A stretch of DNA of 64,000 bases, from positions 208,889 through 272,888 of the forward strand of contig NZ_FUWJ01000007.1 in NCBI RefSeq assembly GCF_900167455.1, read 5' to 3'. The position numbers were made by a program, and so were the translations under genes. Numbering within the stretch: the stretch's first letter is position 1; each line of letters begins with the position of its first letter. This document shows, piece by piece, positions 25,801 to 34,359 of this stretch. The stretch comes from Enhydrobacter aerosaccus (GTDB lineage Bacteria; Pseudomonadota; Alphaproteobacteria; Reyranellales; Reyranellaceae). Below the pieces are notes generated by a model. The model was not told where the DNA came from and did no database searches. It saw only the letters and a program-made list of their open reading frames with translations.

Positions 25801-27277
25801 AGATCGTGACGGGCGTCCCGGCCGCGAGGCCAACCGTCCCGGTAACGAAATTGAGCGTCGTCTGGAAGCCATCCAGGTTGGTCGGCGAGGGGGCCAGGTA
25901 CCCGCCGCCGGCGCTGATGTAATTGTAGATGACCTGCGGCGTGTATCCGGCCGGCGTGTCGCTGTCGGCGTACAACGTCACGCTGATGTTGTTGGAATCG
26001 GTCGATGTACCGGACCCGTCGGATACGTTGATCAGCGGGCCGACATTGAAGGCCCTCGTCAGGAAGTCGGAATAGCCGTTACCGTACGAATTCGTATAGG
26101 TGAAGAAGGTCTTGGCATACTGGTCGTAGAAGACGCTGCCCGACGGTGTCACGGCGCCGGGCTGACCCGATGGCACGGTGCCACCGAATTCATAACTCGG
26201 GTCCCAGTTCCACTCCTTGTTCAGATTGAGCGTGCCCGTGATAGCCGGGTTGAACGACGTGGCCGTGCCATCGTACAAGCCGGCCGTGAACCCGGCGAGG
26301 AAGTCGCGTAGGACCGCGCCCCATTCGTTGTTGGCGCCGGTGTTCATCGTCATCGTCGTCGCCGGACCGACGCCGTTGGGATTGGCGAGCCCGCTAACGG
26401 TCGCGTTGCCCAGCGTCATGTAGATGCTGTTCTCCAGGTCGCTCGGGCTGATCGTGATCGTGCCCTGGATCTGGCTGGTGGACGTGGGCGTCAGGACGAA
26501 ATTGCCGCCGCTGAACGCGACGTTATAGGAATAGAAGCCGGCATTGTGCCAGACGCCGCTGGCGTCGGGTGCGCCATTGAAATAGCCGGCGATCTGGATC
26601 TGATTGGGCGACCCGGACGAGGTGGCCGTACTATTTTCAAGCGACGAGACGTAGCCGTTCCAGTTCGACGTCGCATAGTTGGTGCCGCTGATGTTGCCCG
26701 CGATCACCGCCGCGGGCGAGAGAGCCATCCGCGGCTGTCCCGACAGAACGCCGGCGGTGAAATACTCGATGCTGGCTGAGCCGCCCGCCGAGAGGAGGTC
26801 GTTCCACATCGAGCTGGAGGCGCTGACACTGCCACCTGCGATGTTGTAGCCTCGCGAGGCGCTGGTGATTGGATTTGTACCCGAATAGACGACATTGATC
26901 GCCATCGGGATGCCGAAGCCGTTGATGTCGGTGAGATTGCCCGCATCGGCGGCAGCGGGGGTGAACGTCACTTCAAAGCTGTCATAGCGATAGTTCAGCG
27001 CCTGCGCGCTGGTCTGCGTCCCGGTCGTCGTGATCTGGCTTTCGGTCGTAATGGCGGATTGAACGGACGCGATATTTTGGCCCGCACTCTGAATGATGAA
27101 ATAGACCTTCAGACCCTGCTGGTAGGGCAGGCTCAAAGTGGCGGAAGACGAGCCGGTAAGTTGCACCCATGTCGGGCTCGTGCCATTCGCATTGAAGTAG
27201 ACGGCCCAGGCATTGACTCCCGAGGTCTCAAGCTGGGACTTCATGTTCGGTCCGAAATTCACGACCACGTTCGGCAT
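22802..27277 (-). CDS. Large strand-loop-strand repeat protein with glucanase/thaumatin-like head
   Basis: A 1491-residue protein rich in Ser, Thr and Gly. Residues 1 to about 430 resemble the GH64/thaumatin-like beta-1,3-glucanase fold (YDSFEVTF, INGFGIPMAINVVY, NNEWGAVLRDFLAGFTAGLYDG, and a TFFTYTNSYGNGYSDFL segment). Residues 430-830 hold beta-rich, Ig-like segments. About 830-1380 are tandem SLS repeats of some 20 residues (SGGxxYVWSGGSA type), the acceptor of TibC/AIDA-type heptosyltransferases. The last 110 residues form a non-barrel beta domain ending LNDAQPWITQPRV. There is no signal peptide and no autotransporter barrel, so export by the adjacent HlyB/HlyD-type system is inferred. 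GAGGAG before the ATG is a good ribosome site. Confidence 0.85.
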   Translation of the reverse strand: MPNVVVNFGPNMKSQLETSGVNAWAVYFNANGTSPTWVQLTGSSSATLSLPYQQGLKVYFIIQSAGQNIASVQSAITTESQITTTGTQTSAQALNYRYDSFEVTFTPAAADAGNLTDINGFGIPMAINVVYSGTNPITSASRGYNIAGGSVSASSSMWNDLLSAGGSASIEYFTAGVLSGQPRMALSPAAVIAGNISGTNYATSNWNGYVSSLENSTATSSGSPNQIQIAGYFNGAPDASGVWHNAGFYSYNVAFSGGNFVLTPTSTSQIQGTITISPSDLENSIYMTLGNATVSGLANPNGVGPATTMTMNTGANNEWGAVLRDFLAGFTAGLYDGTATSFNPAITGTLNLNKEWNWDPSYEFGGTVPSGQPGAVTPSGSVFYDQYAKTFFTYTNSYGNGYSDFLTRAFNVGPLINVSDGSGTSTDSNNISVTLYADSDTPAGYTPQVIYNYISAGGGYLAPSPTNLDGFQTTLNFVTGTVGLAAGTPVTISFVNASGSYTSLPTISAFGNYDVTSTGSGYTLATYGNPTSGVINLKDLPLPASGTAGVASYQITIGTGSAAKVFNYYMTVNSAGNVLNPNYTGQAGDMAIDGLALITGTGTGQYISPTSGVTLAFFANGIDTLDPSLISTMPLQSGNAAYQEPTAPVIGMRPGYTPATGAPFHELYDVWTVQTPAVSGGAPSTTPVTVYNGALVFGWNGADNSAVLQRSAVSSSFVSSYTNKVNGGDVVRLFVSGTVTDPASSGTIVSAYYSATADADGNWATTTPVTLANGNYTVQMQEFSPTDSTFSTPLNSASVVQNFTVAQGAVVSSGQQIVVATGQTSNGVTLVSSGSMLVSGGTANGTLVSSGGTEYVVTGTDAAAIVLGEHQVWSGGSATSTTIASGGIDRVYGTASAATVNGGGFQFVGGVANSATASGTIVGSGGYQWVLSNGWASGTLVLSGGDQIVGSGGFAMGTTIANGGWLVLGEAGASAGSSYIINSGTTSQATLVSGSATISGGYATVYSGGVTLGALLQQGTGAWEFAWSGGSAASTTVQSGTYLDVYSGGRSLAATVLGGGWEYVWGSGSIASNATVQSGGYEYVYSGGSAVNATIQSAGWQLVLGSGTTVSNTLIQSNGIVHIASGGFGTGITVQSGGYEYIWTGGSAANATVQSGGFEYVWTGAVTSQTNVQSGGTLDNFGNTVSATINSGGVGYAFSGGVSTSTQILGGGNFHVVSSGVALSSIINSGAVEYVWGGGTDNAGTINSGGLQVLLQSNSLAVSTTLQSGGSSYVSSGGTASGTIVSGGGTLNVFASGTESGATVNSGGNEYVWSGGSANGTVVSSGGTLGVYSGGTESGATVNYGGNDYVWSGGSAGATTVNGGYLLIASGGSASGSTITFAAAGGVVRFEDSVHLSGNVAVSGLTATGAAAIDFGDIGFTPGTTSASWAQSAGSGTLTLTSGALQASVVLFGTYTASSFVLSGDGTAGTIVRDPATSLNDAQPWITQPRV
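23140..24790 (-). repeat. Coding array of strand-loop-strand repeats
   Basis: About 25-30 imperfect coding repeats of roughly 57-66 bases, encoding units such as NSGGNEYVWSGGSA and QSGGYEYVYSGGSA. Neighbouring copies are in places nearly identical (for example around 23270 and 23380), which suggests recent duplication and makes the array prone to length change. Each unit offers Ser residues for O-heptosylation. Confidence 0.8.
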
Positions 27278-27561
27278 GAAAGCTCCTCAGCACAGGCCTA
27301 TCGGATACGCGGGAACCGCGCATCCGGCTGTGACTGCACCCGGATAATGCGGACACAATCTATGGAATTATACATCATAATGCGAGAAACAAACACCGTC
27401 TGACATCTCGAACCGAGAGCCCGGCCGGCAAGCGCCGAGAGCCGCCGAGGAAGCAGCGACGGCTCCCTGTATCCTGATCGACTAATTCGGCCCGTTCCGC
27501 CTGATGTTGGAGGAGGTCGTGATGGCGAAGGAAAAGCGTCGATCACCATCGTCTTGTCGGC

Positions 27562-28014
27562 TTGCACGACAAGCAGCGCCCCGGCGAGTACCGCGCCAGA
27601 TTGGGTAGTGAAGAGATCGCCGAGACGGCGCGGCGGACGCTGGAGACGCGGCCGCCCAGAGCGGCGCACTGGAGCTTGGGGACAATGGCCGACTCCGTGG
27701 GTCGTGCGCCGTCGACAATCAATCGCATTTGGAAGGCCTTCGGAGTGCAGCCGCATCGCAGCGAAACCTTCAAGCTATGGAGCGACCAGCTGTTCGCCGA
27801 GAAGGTCCGCGATATCGTCGACTTCTATCTCGATCCTCCCGACCGGTCCGTCGTGCCGTGCGTCGATGAGAAGAGCCAGGTCCAGGCCGGCAAGGTGGTC
27901 GGCCAATGCTTTCGTCGGCATCGCGCCCGGGAGTCACTTTGCGCCGAACTTACGAAGCAGGACACTAGCCACCCACTGAAAGCTTGGGCAAAGTCGGTCC
28001 GAGACCTCCGATAA
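27562..28014 (+). pseudogene. IS630-family transposase remnant with internal deletion
   Basis: The frame reads HWSLGTMADSVGRAPSTINR, IWKAFGVQPHRSETFKLW, KVRDIVDFYLDPPDRSV and CVDEKSQVQ, the helix-turn-helix and first catalytic Asp region of IS630 transposases. It then jumps to GKVVGQCFRRHRARES, which belongs well downstream in the family, so about a hundred residues with the second Asp are deleted. The C-terminal DDE Glu is absent. The remnant separates the SLS protein from the T1SS genes. The 284 bases before it (27278-27561) hold the SLS gene promoter region and no other gene. Confidence 0.8.
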
Positions 28015-28042
28015 CGACAACTACAGCAGAATCCCGCTCGCC

Positions 28043-30202
28043 GTGGACGCCGAGAAACCACTCCCCAACGACGCAGGCATCATCGCGCTGGTCATGCTGA
28101 TGCGGTTCCATGGCGTCGGCGCCGACGGCGACCAGATCCGGCACCGCTTCGGCGGCGCGGCGGTCGGGGTCACCGAGATGGTCCGCTCCGCCCGGGAACA
28201 TGGGCTGAAGGCACGGGCGGTCCGGACGACCTGGGCACGGCTCGCCCATACGCCGCTGCCGGCAATTGCTGCCCTTCGTGATGGCGGCTTCCTGCTGCTG
28301 GGCCAGGTCAGCGCCGACGGCGCTCAAATCCTGGTCCAGGAGCCAGCGGCGGCGCGCCCCCGCATCATGACGCGGGCGGATTTGGAGAACGTATGGGACG
28401 GCCGGATCGTCCTGCTGGCACGGCGTGGCGCCCTGTCCAACCTGGCGCGCCGCTTCGACATCACCTGGTTCGTCGGCGCGATCGCCAAATACCGACGCCT
28501 GCTCGGTGAGGTCCTGGTCGCCTCGTTCTTCCTCCAGGTCTTCGCGCTCGTCTCGCCGCTGTTCTTCCAGGTCATCATCGACAAGGTGCTGTCGCATCGC
28601 GTCACGAGCACCCTGGACGTTCTGGTCATCGGACTAGTGGCGATATCGATATTCGAAACCGTGCTTGCCACTCTGAGGACCTATCTGTTCTCCCACACGA
28701 CCAACCGCATCGACGTGGAACTGGGCGCCCGCGTGTTCCGGCACCTTCTGGCGCTGCCCATTACCTACTTCCAGACGCGCCGGGCCGGTGACTCGGTCGC
28801 GCGCATCCACGAGCTGGAAAACATCCGCAATTTCCTCACCAGCTCAGCCCTGACCCTTGTGGTCGACCTGTTCTTCACGATCGTGTTCATCGCGGTGATG
28901 TTTCTCTATTCACCGCTGCTCACCTTTATCGTGATCGGCTCCCTGCCGGTCTACGTCGCCATCTCCGCCGCTGCGACACCGTTCTTCCGGCGGCTGCTCG
29001 ATGAAAAGTTCCGCCGGAGCGCCGAGAACCAGGCGTTCCTGATCGAGGCGACGACCGGCGTCGAAACCCTGAAGGCGATGGCGGTCGAGCCGCAGATGCA
29101 GCGGCGCTGGGAAGAGCAGCTGGCCGGTTACGTTGCCGCGAGCTTCCGCGTTACCAATCTCGGCAACTACGCCAGCCAGGCCGTGCAACTTGTGAACAAG
29201 CTCGTCGTCGCGGCAACGCTCTATTTCGGGGCCAAGCTGGTCATCGAGGGATCTCTGACGGTAGGCGAGCTCGTGGCGTTCAACATCCTGGCCGGCAGGG
29301 TGAGCATGCCGGTGCTGCGCCTGGCTCAGATCTGGCAGGATTTCCATCAGGCCCGCCTCTCGGTCGCGCGGCTTGGCGACGTGCTGAATACGCCGGCCGA
29401 GACCGTCTACAACCCCACGCGCGCGGCGCGACCGCCGGTTCGCGGCGAGATCACTTTCGACCACGTCGGCTTCCGTTACCGGCTCGAAGGATCGGCGATC
29501 CTGCACGACATCAATTTCACCGTTCCGGCGGGCCAGACCGTCGGCATCGTCGGTTCCTCAGGGTCGGGCAAGAGTACCCTTGCCAAGCTCGTCCAACGCC
29601 TTTACGTGCCGGAGAGCGGACGGGTCCTGATCGATGGCGTCGATCTCGCGCTGGTCGATACCGCGTGGCTGCGCCGCCAAGTCGGCTTCGTTCTGCAAGA
29701 GAACGTTCTTCTCAACTGCTCGGTGCACCAGAACATCGCCCTCACCGATCCGGCGATGCCCATGGAGAAGGTGATCGCTGCAGCGAAGCTCGCGGGCGCC
29801 CACGACTTCATCCTCGAACTGCCCGAAGGCTACGATACGATCGTCGGCGAGCGCGGCGGCAACCTGTCGGGTGGCCAACGTCAGCGGCTGGCGATCGCCC
29901 GTGCCCTGGTCACCGATCCGCGCATCCTGATCTTTGACGAGGCGACGAGTGCGCTCGACTACGAAAGCGAACGGATCATCCAGGAAAACATGGCTGAAAT
30001 CGCCAAGGGGCGCACAGTTTTCATCATTGCCCATCGGCTTTCGGCCGTCCGTATGGCGGACCGGATCATCGCGCTCGACCATGGCCGCATCGTCGAGGAC
30101 GGCAAGCACGAGGAATTGATCCGAACCGGCGGCCGCTACTCCCAGCTCTACCGTCTCCAGGGAGGCATCCATGCCGTATCGGAGGGAGGACGAGAGCGAT
30201 GA
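28043..30202 (+). CDS. Type I secretion ABC transporter, HlyB-like
   Basis: A 719-residue transporter. Residues about 8-130 are a C39 peptidase-like domain without the catalytic Cys (DAGIIALVML where peptidases have a Cys), as in HlyB, so it should dock but not cleave substrate. A six-helix membrane domain (about 150-440) is followed by an ATPase with Walker A GSSGSGKST (about 504-512), the LSGGQRQRL signature (about 607) and Walker B ILIFDEATSALD. It exports an unfolded protein across both membranes with the HlyD-type adaptor downstream, which overlaps by 4 bases. The start is a GTG at 28043 with no clear Shine-Dalgarno, just after the IS630 remnant. No TolC gene is in the window. Confidence 0.92.
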   Translation: MDAEKPLPNDAGIIALVMLMRFHGVGADGDQIRHRFGGAAVGVTEMVRSAREHGLKARAVRTTWARLAHTPLPAIAALRDGGFLLLGQVSADGAQILVQEPAAARPRIMTRADLENVWDGRIVLLARRGALSNLARRFDITWFVGAIAKYRRLLGEVLVASFFLQVFALVSPLFFQVIIDKVLSHRVTSTLDVLVIGLVAISIFETVLATLRTYLFSHTTNRIDVELGARVFRHLLALPITYFQTRRAGDSVARIHELENIRNFLTSSALTLVVDLFFTIVFIAVMFLYSPLLTFIVIGSLPVYVAISAAATPFFRRLLDEKFRRSAENQAFLIEATTGVETLKAMAVEPQMQRRWEEQLAGYVAASFRVTNLGNYASQAVQLVNKLVVAATLYFGAKLVIEGSLTVGELVAFNILAGRVSMPVLRLAQIWQDFHQARLSVARLGDVLNTPAETVYNPTRAARPPVRGEITFDHVGFRYRLEGSAILHDINFTVPAGQTVGIVGSSGSGKSTLAKLVQRLYVPESGRVLIDGVDLALVDTAWLRRQVGFVLQENVLLNCSVHQNIALTDPAMPMEKVIAAAKLAGAHDFILELPEGYDTIVGERGGNLSGGQRQRLAIARALVTDPRILIFDEATSALDYESERIIQENMAEIAKGRTVFIIAHRLSAVRMADRIIALDHGRIVEDGKHEELIRTGGRYSQLYRLQGGIHAVSEGGRER

Positions 30203-31632
30203 CGGCGGCGAAGGTCGACGACGCCCCGCCACCGCGCCTGCGGCGCCGCCGCAATCACGAAGTCGCCTTCCTGCCGGCCGCCCTCGAGATCGTCGAGACA
30301 CCCCCGTCTCCGATCGGCCGGGCGATCGGCGGCGTGATCATCGCCTTCTTCGCCGCCGCGATCCTGTGGGCCTCCGTGAGCACGATCGACATCATCGCAG
30401 TCGCGCCCGGCAAGATCATGCCCAGCGGCAGTACCAAGACGATCCAGCCGCTGGAGAGCGGGATCGTGCGCGCCATCCACGTCGAGGACGGCCGGACGGT
30501 CAAGGCCGGCGACATCCTGATCGAACTCGACTCGACGGTGAGCGATGCCGATCGCAGCCGCAACAAAGCAGACCTCGAGGCGGCCCAGGTCGACGCAGCA
30601 CGGCTGCGGGCGGAACTCTCCGACACCCCGGATCCGCTCGCCGCATTCAATCCGCCGACCGATGCTGATCCGACCCTCGTCGCCACCCAGCGCCAATTGC
30701 TGGCGAGCGAGATCGCCGAGCGGCGGGCGAAGAGCACGGCCGTCGACAACCAGAAGCTCCAGAAGGAAAAGGAGGTCTCCACCATCGCGGCGACCATTGC
30801 CAAGATCGAGGCGACGCTGCCGATCCTGCGGCAGCGCTACGATATCCGGCGCACGCTCATGGAGAAGGATCTGGGCTCGAAGCTGCTCTATCTGCAGGAG
30901 CAGCAGGATCTCGTGAATGGCGAGCATGACCTGCAAGTACAGAAGAGCCGCTACGCCGAGGCCGTGGCTGCCCTCGCCGCCATCACCGCAACGCGAGACC
31001 AGGTCGATGCGGAATTCCGGCACAAGATCTCCGACGAGCTGTCCAAGGCGGAGCAGAAAGTGGCTGCCCTCACGCAGGATCTCGTCAAGTCCGTCCAGCG
31101 CACGAAGGAGCGATCGCTGATCGCCCCGATCGACGGCGTCGTCCAGGAACTCGCCGTGCACACGGTCGGCGGGATCGTCACCCCGGCGCAAACATTGCTG
31201 GTGCTGGTGCCGATCGACCGGAAACTTGAGGTCGTGGCGACGATCGCAAATCAGGACATTGGCTTCGTGGAGGTCGGACAACCGGCGGAAATCAAGGTGC
31301 GGACCTTCGATTTCACCAAGTATGGACTGATCCACGGCGTCGTCCAGAGCGTCTCGTTGGACGCGGTGAGGCCGGATGCCGTCCGCGACATGCCGGGCGG
31401 CAAGTCGCCCGACTCCGTCACAACGGGGGGATCAGACCCCTCGACCAAGGAACTGGCCTATATCGGCAGAATTTCCCTCGATCGGACTCAGATGAAGATC
31501 GAGGACAAGATCGTCAATCTAGCGCCGGGCATGGCCGTGACGGTCGAAATCGTGACAGGCAAGAGAAGCATAATCAGCTATCTCCTTTCTCCCCTGGTCC
31601 GCTACGAGCACGACAACATGAGGGAGCGGTAG
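30199..31632 (+). CDS. HlyD-family type I secretion periplasmic adaptor
   Basis: A 477-residue membrane-fusion protein. It has a cytosolic N-terminus, one membrane helix (about 38-60), a lipoyl/barrel-sandwich half motif (PLESGIVRAIHVEDGRTVKAGD), a long coiled coil (about 110-300), the second lipoyl half (SLIAPIDGVVQELAVHTVGGIV) and a beta-barrel domain. Its ATG overlaps the stop of the ABC transporter gene, so they form one operon and one secretion complex. The nearest substrate candidate is the SLS repeat protein on the opposite strand across the IS630 remnant. Confidence 0.93.
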   Translation: MTAAKVDDAPPPRLRRRRNHEVAFLPAALEIVETPPSPIGRAIGGVIIAFFAAAILWASVSTIDIIAVAPGKIMPSGSTKTIQPLESGIVRAIHVEDGRTVKAGDILIELDSTVSDADRSRNKADLEAAQVDAARLRAELSDTPDPLAAFNPPTDADPTLVATQRQLLASEIAERRAKSTAVDNQKLQKEKEVSTIAATIAKIEATLPILRQRYDIRRTLMEKDLGSKLLYLQEQQDLVNGEHDLQVQKSRYAEAVAALAAITATRDQVDAEFRHKISDELSKAEQKVAALTQDLVKSVQRTKERSLIAPIDGVVQELAVHTVGGIVTPAQTLLVLVPIDRKLEVVATIANQDIGFVEVGQPAEIKVRTFDFTKYGLIHGVVQSVSLDAVRPDAVRDMPGGKSPDSVTTGGSDPSTKELAYIGRISLDRTQMKIEDKIVNLAPGMAVTVEIVTGKRSIISYLLSPLVRYEHDNMRER

Positions 31633-31828
31633 ATCTCGCCGGCAGACACCTGAGATGCTCCACCGCATACTGTCCCCACCGGCGCGTGACTGGAGATCGA
31701 TTGCGGGATTTGCCCAGAATGACATCGGGCTGAGTTCGAGAAGGAAACGAGAATGCGTGCATTACGGGGATGGCGTTTTACGACATACTTGCGCTGTTGA
31801 TGCCTAGACCGGAAAGGCAGCCGCGCAA

Positions 31829-32800
31829 ATGACTCCCGAAACGCGTATCATGATCACCGGCGCCGGCGGAATGGTTGGCACCACGCTGGCACGGCATCTG
31901 GCCAGGGAAGGATTCACAAACCTTATTCCTGTCTACCGGGATGAATGCGATCTGTCAGACCGCGAGAGCACCGAGCGGCTATTTGCCCAGACGCGGCCCG
32001 AGCACGTCTTCCACGCCGCCGGGAGGGTCTACGGCATCCTCGGCAACATGTTGAACCAGGGTCTTTCATTTTACGACAACGTCGTGATCAATACGAATGT
32101 CGTCGAGGCAGCCCGAAAATACGCCGTCGAGAAGATCACTGTGATGGGAACCGGCGCGGTCTATCCCTACCCGCCGCCCGGCGTCCCCCTGAAGGAGGAC
32201 ATGATCCACTATGGCGTTCCGCATGCGTCGGAGCGCGCCTATGCGAACGCCAAGCGCGCAATGCTCATGATGCTGGAGGCATATCAAGAAAGCTACGGCC
32301 TGCGGTGGGCATACGTCGTCTCGTGCAATCTATTCGGTCCCCATGACCGGTTTGACGTCCAGCTCGGCCACGTCGTCCCATCGCTGATCAAGAAGTTCCA
32401 CGACGCCAGGGAGAGCGGCACCGATGTCGTCGTCTGGGGCGACGGATCGGCCCGGCGCGACTTCATGTACAGCCGCGACGCGGCACGCGCGTTCCAGACG
32501 ATCATGGAGGAGGTGGACGGGCCCGTGAACCTCGGTAGCGGCAATGTACTCAGCATCGGCGAGATCGTGGCCATGATCGGCAAGATCAGCGGCATGACCG
32601 ACAGGATCCGCTGGGACCGGACCAAGCCCAACGGTCAGGAGTATCGCAAATACGACCTCAGCCGAATCGGCGCGACCAGTTTCCGATGCAGATTTTCCAT
32701 CGCCGACGGACTTCGGGAAACATGGGAATGGTACTGCACCGAGGAAAGACACAAGACCGGTCCGGTGGCTCCAGCGGCACGCCAGGCGGCGGTCGAATGA
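31829..32800 (+). CDS. GDP-L-fucose synthase-like NAD-dependent epimerase/reductase
   Basis: A 323-residue extended SDR with GAGGMVG (NADP loop), MGTGAVYPY and the YANAK catalytic Tyr/Lys. Segments SCNLFGPHDRFD and WGDGSARRDFMY are typical of GDP-fucose synthase (WcaG/Fcl). It would make GDP-L-fucose or a related deoxysugar from the 4-keto intermediate. The usual partner GDP-mannose 4,6-dehydratase is not in the window. It starts the capsule gene run; the next gene follows after 28 bases. The 196 bases before it hold no gene. Confidence 0.82.
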   Translation: MTPETRIMITGAGGMVGTTLARHLAREGFTNLIPVYRDECDLSDRESTERLFAQTRPEHVFHAAGRVYGILGNMLNQGLSFYDNVVINTNVVEAARKYAVEKITVMGTGAVYPYPPPGVPLKEDMIHYGVPHASERAYANAKRAMLMMLEAYQESYGLRWAYVVSCNLFGPHDRFDVQLGHVVPSLIKKFHDARESGTDVVVWGDGSARRDFMYSRDAARAFQTIMEEVDGPVNLGSGNVLSIGEIVAMIGKISGMTDRIRWDRTKPNGQEYRKYDLSRIGATSFRCRFSIADGLRETWEWYCTEERHKTGPVAPAARQAAVE

Positions 32801-32828
32801 CAACGGTATTGTCGACACTGGGCGTGGC

Positions 32829-34136
32829 ATGGCGCTGACTCCCGAAAACGGATCGGTTGTGACGCTGGAGCAGAAGCTCGGCAGGCTCGGCCTGGACGAT
32901 CGGCGCCGCACGGTGCATCGCTTCCTGCCGCTGGAAGATGGCTTCGGACTGGAGATCGCGCCGAACTGGGCGCCCATCGTGACGAAGTCCGAGGGCGACG
33001 TGCTCTACTGCGACTATCTCACCTACGAGCAGCTCCTAGAGCGCGAGAAGACCAATCCCGGCCGGATTGAATATGGCCTCAAGGTCCAGAGACTGGACTT
33101 CGTCTGGCAGGTGGGCAGGACGCTCGAGCAATGCAGCGGCGACGTCGGGAAATTCGACTACGTGGTTTCCTGTCACGTCTTCGAACATGTCCCCAATTTC
33201 CTCGAATACCTTTATCAAGTTCGGGCAGTCCTGAAAGACGATGGAGTCATTGCCATGGTCCTGCCCGACATCCGTGGCAGCGGGGAATACTTTCGCCGGG
33301 AGACCAATGCTGCGGACCTCATCAACTCGTATCTCCTGGGACAGTCGAGCCCTTCGCCCGGGCAGGTCTACGACGGCCTGCAGAACCTGTTCGCTTTCGA
33401 GAACGTTCCGCTGCGGGGATTGTCGCTGGCCGATGTGAAACGGCTCTTCACTGATATCGACTGCTACAACGCGGCTCTCAGGGCGAGCACGGAGTATGTC
33501 GATGTCCATTGCTGGGCATTCTCGAAGGACGGGTTCTCGGCCGTCGCCCGCGAGTTGGGCTCGATCGGTCTGTTCGATTTCGAGATCGAGGAGATCGAAT
33601 CCAATCCGCTGACCCAGACCGGCCACGGCTCGGAGTTCTACGTCAAGCTGCGGCCGACCGCGCCGCCGAGACCATCGCACCACCTAACGCTCAAGCAAAA
33701 CGATCCTTTGCTGGCCAGGATATCTTCCCTGGAAGAGGAACTGCGTGCTGTCGTCGAGGCTCGCGAACAACTGGCGCGCGACAAGGGTGCCCTGGAATTG
33801 GAGATAGCCCGAGTGTCAACACATAGCGAGCGCGCATTTCAGGAGGCGGTGGCAGCACAGGACCTCCTGAAGGCAGAAAAGGTGGCGGCCGAAACGGCGC
33901 TGTCACAGGCGGTGGCGCATGGTGAGAGGGCCTTCCAAGAAGCCTTGGCAGCGCAGGATCTCCTGAAATGGGAAAAGGCGGCGGCCGAGTCCAATCTCGA
34001 GCAGGCGCTGGTGACGAACGAGCGGCTCAAGGCGGACAGGAACTTGCTTGAGCACAAGCTCTCCGGCCTGGAACGCGCCGCTCTTGTCAAGCTGGGACGA
34101 CGGCTTGGTCTGGTTCCCTCATCCTGGGATCCATGA
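32829..34136 (+). CDS. SAM-dependent methyltransferase with C-terminal coiled coil
   Basis: A 435-residue protein. Residues about 85-165 show class I methyltransferase motifs (YVVSCHVFEHVPNFLEYLYQV and VIAMVLPDIRG). Residues about 285-410 are a predicted coiled coil that contains a 32-residue tandem duplication (SERAFQEAVAAQDLLKAEK against GERAFQEALAAQDLLKWEK). Methyltransferases with coiled coils act in O-antigen and capsule chain capping, where the coiled coil measures chain length (as in WbdD), so a similar ruler function is plausible here. It lies between a sugar-nucleotide gene and a glycosyltransferase. Confidence 0.8.
   Translation: MALTPENGSVVTLEQKLGRLGLDDRRRTVHRFLPLEDGFGLEIAPNWAPIVTKSEGDVLYCDYLTYEQLLEREKTNPGRIEYGLKVQRLDFVWQVGRTLEQCSGDVGKFDYVVSCHVFEHVPNFLEYLYQVRAVLKDDGVIAMVLPDIRGSGEYFRRETNAADLINSYLLGQSSPSPGQVYDGLQNLFAFENVPLRGLSLADVKRLFTDIDCYNAALRASTEYVDVHCWAFSKDGFSAVARELGSIGLFDFEIEEIESNPLTQTGHGSEFYVKLRPTAPPRPSHHLTLKQNDPLLARISSLEEELRAVVEAREQLARDKGALELEIARVSTHSERAFQEAVAAQDLLKAEKVAAETALSQAVAHGERAFQEALAAQDLLKWEKAAAESNLEQALVTNERLKADRNLLEHKLSGLERAALVKLGRRLGLVPSSWDP
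33822..34013 (+). repeat. 96-base tandem duplication inside the methyltransferase coiled coil
   Basis: Two adjacent 96-base units start at 33822 (catagcgag) and 33918 (catggtgag) and stay in frame, each coding 32 residues or about 4.5 heptads. They have diverged moderately, so the duplication is not very recent. Confidence 0.75.
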
Positions 34137-34359
34137 GCGATCCTGCGGCGAGCGGCGATCAGAGGGCGCCTCAGCCGTCAGCATGCGGTGTTCGCAACGT
34201 CCTCGGCCCAACGAAAAGAACATTGTGGTCAGGATCGAGGAGCTTGGTCGGTGGCGGCTCAGACCGCTTCAACAATGTGGCTGGCACCGCTATTATCGCA
34301 TTGTCAAACTGACAGATTCCAGGCGGACTGCCCTGACCTACCAGAATTTGCTGGCGAGT

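Noticed and set aside
22802..27277. Classical type V autotransporter adhesin
   Set aside because: No signal peptide and no C-terminal 12-strand barrel can be seen; the C-terminus is a small beta domain, and a type I exporter is adjacent.
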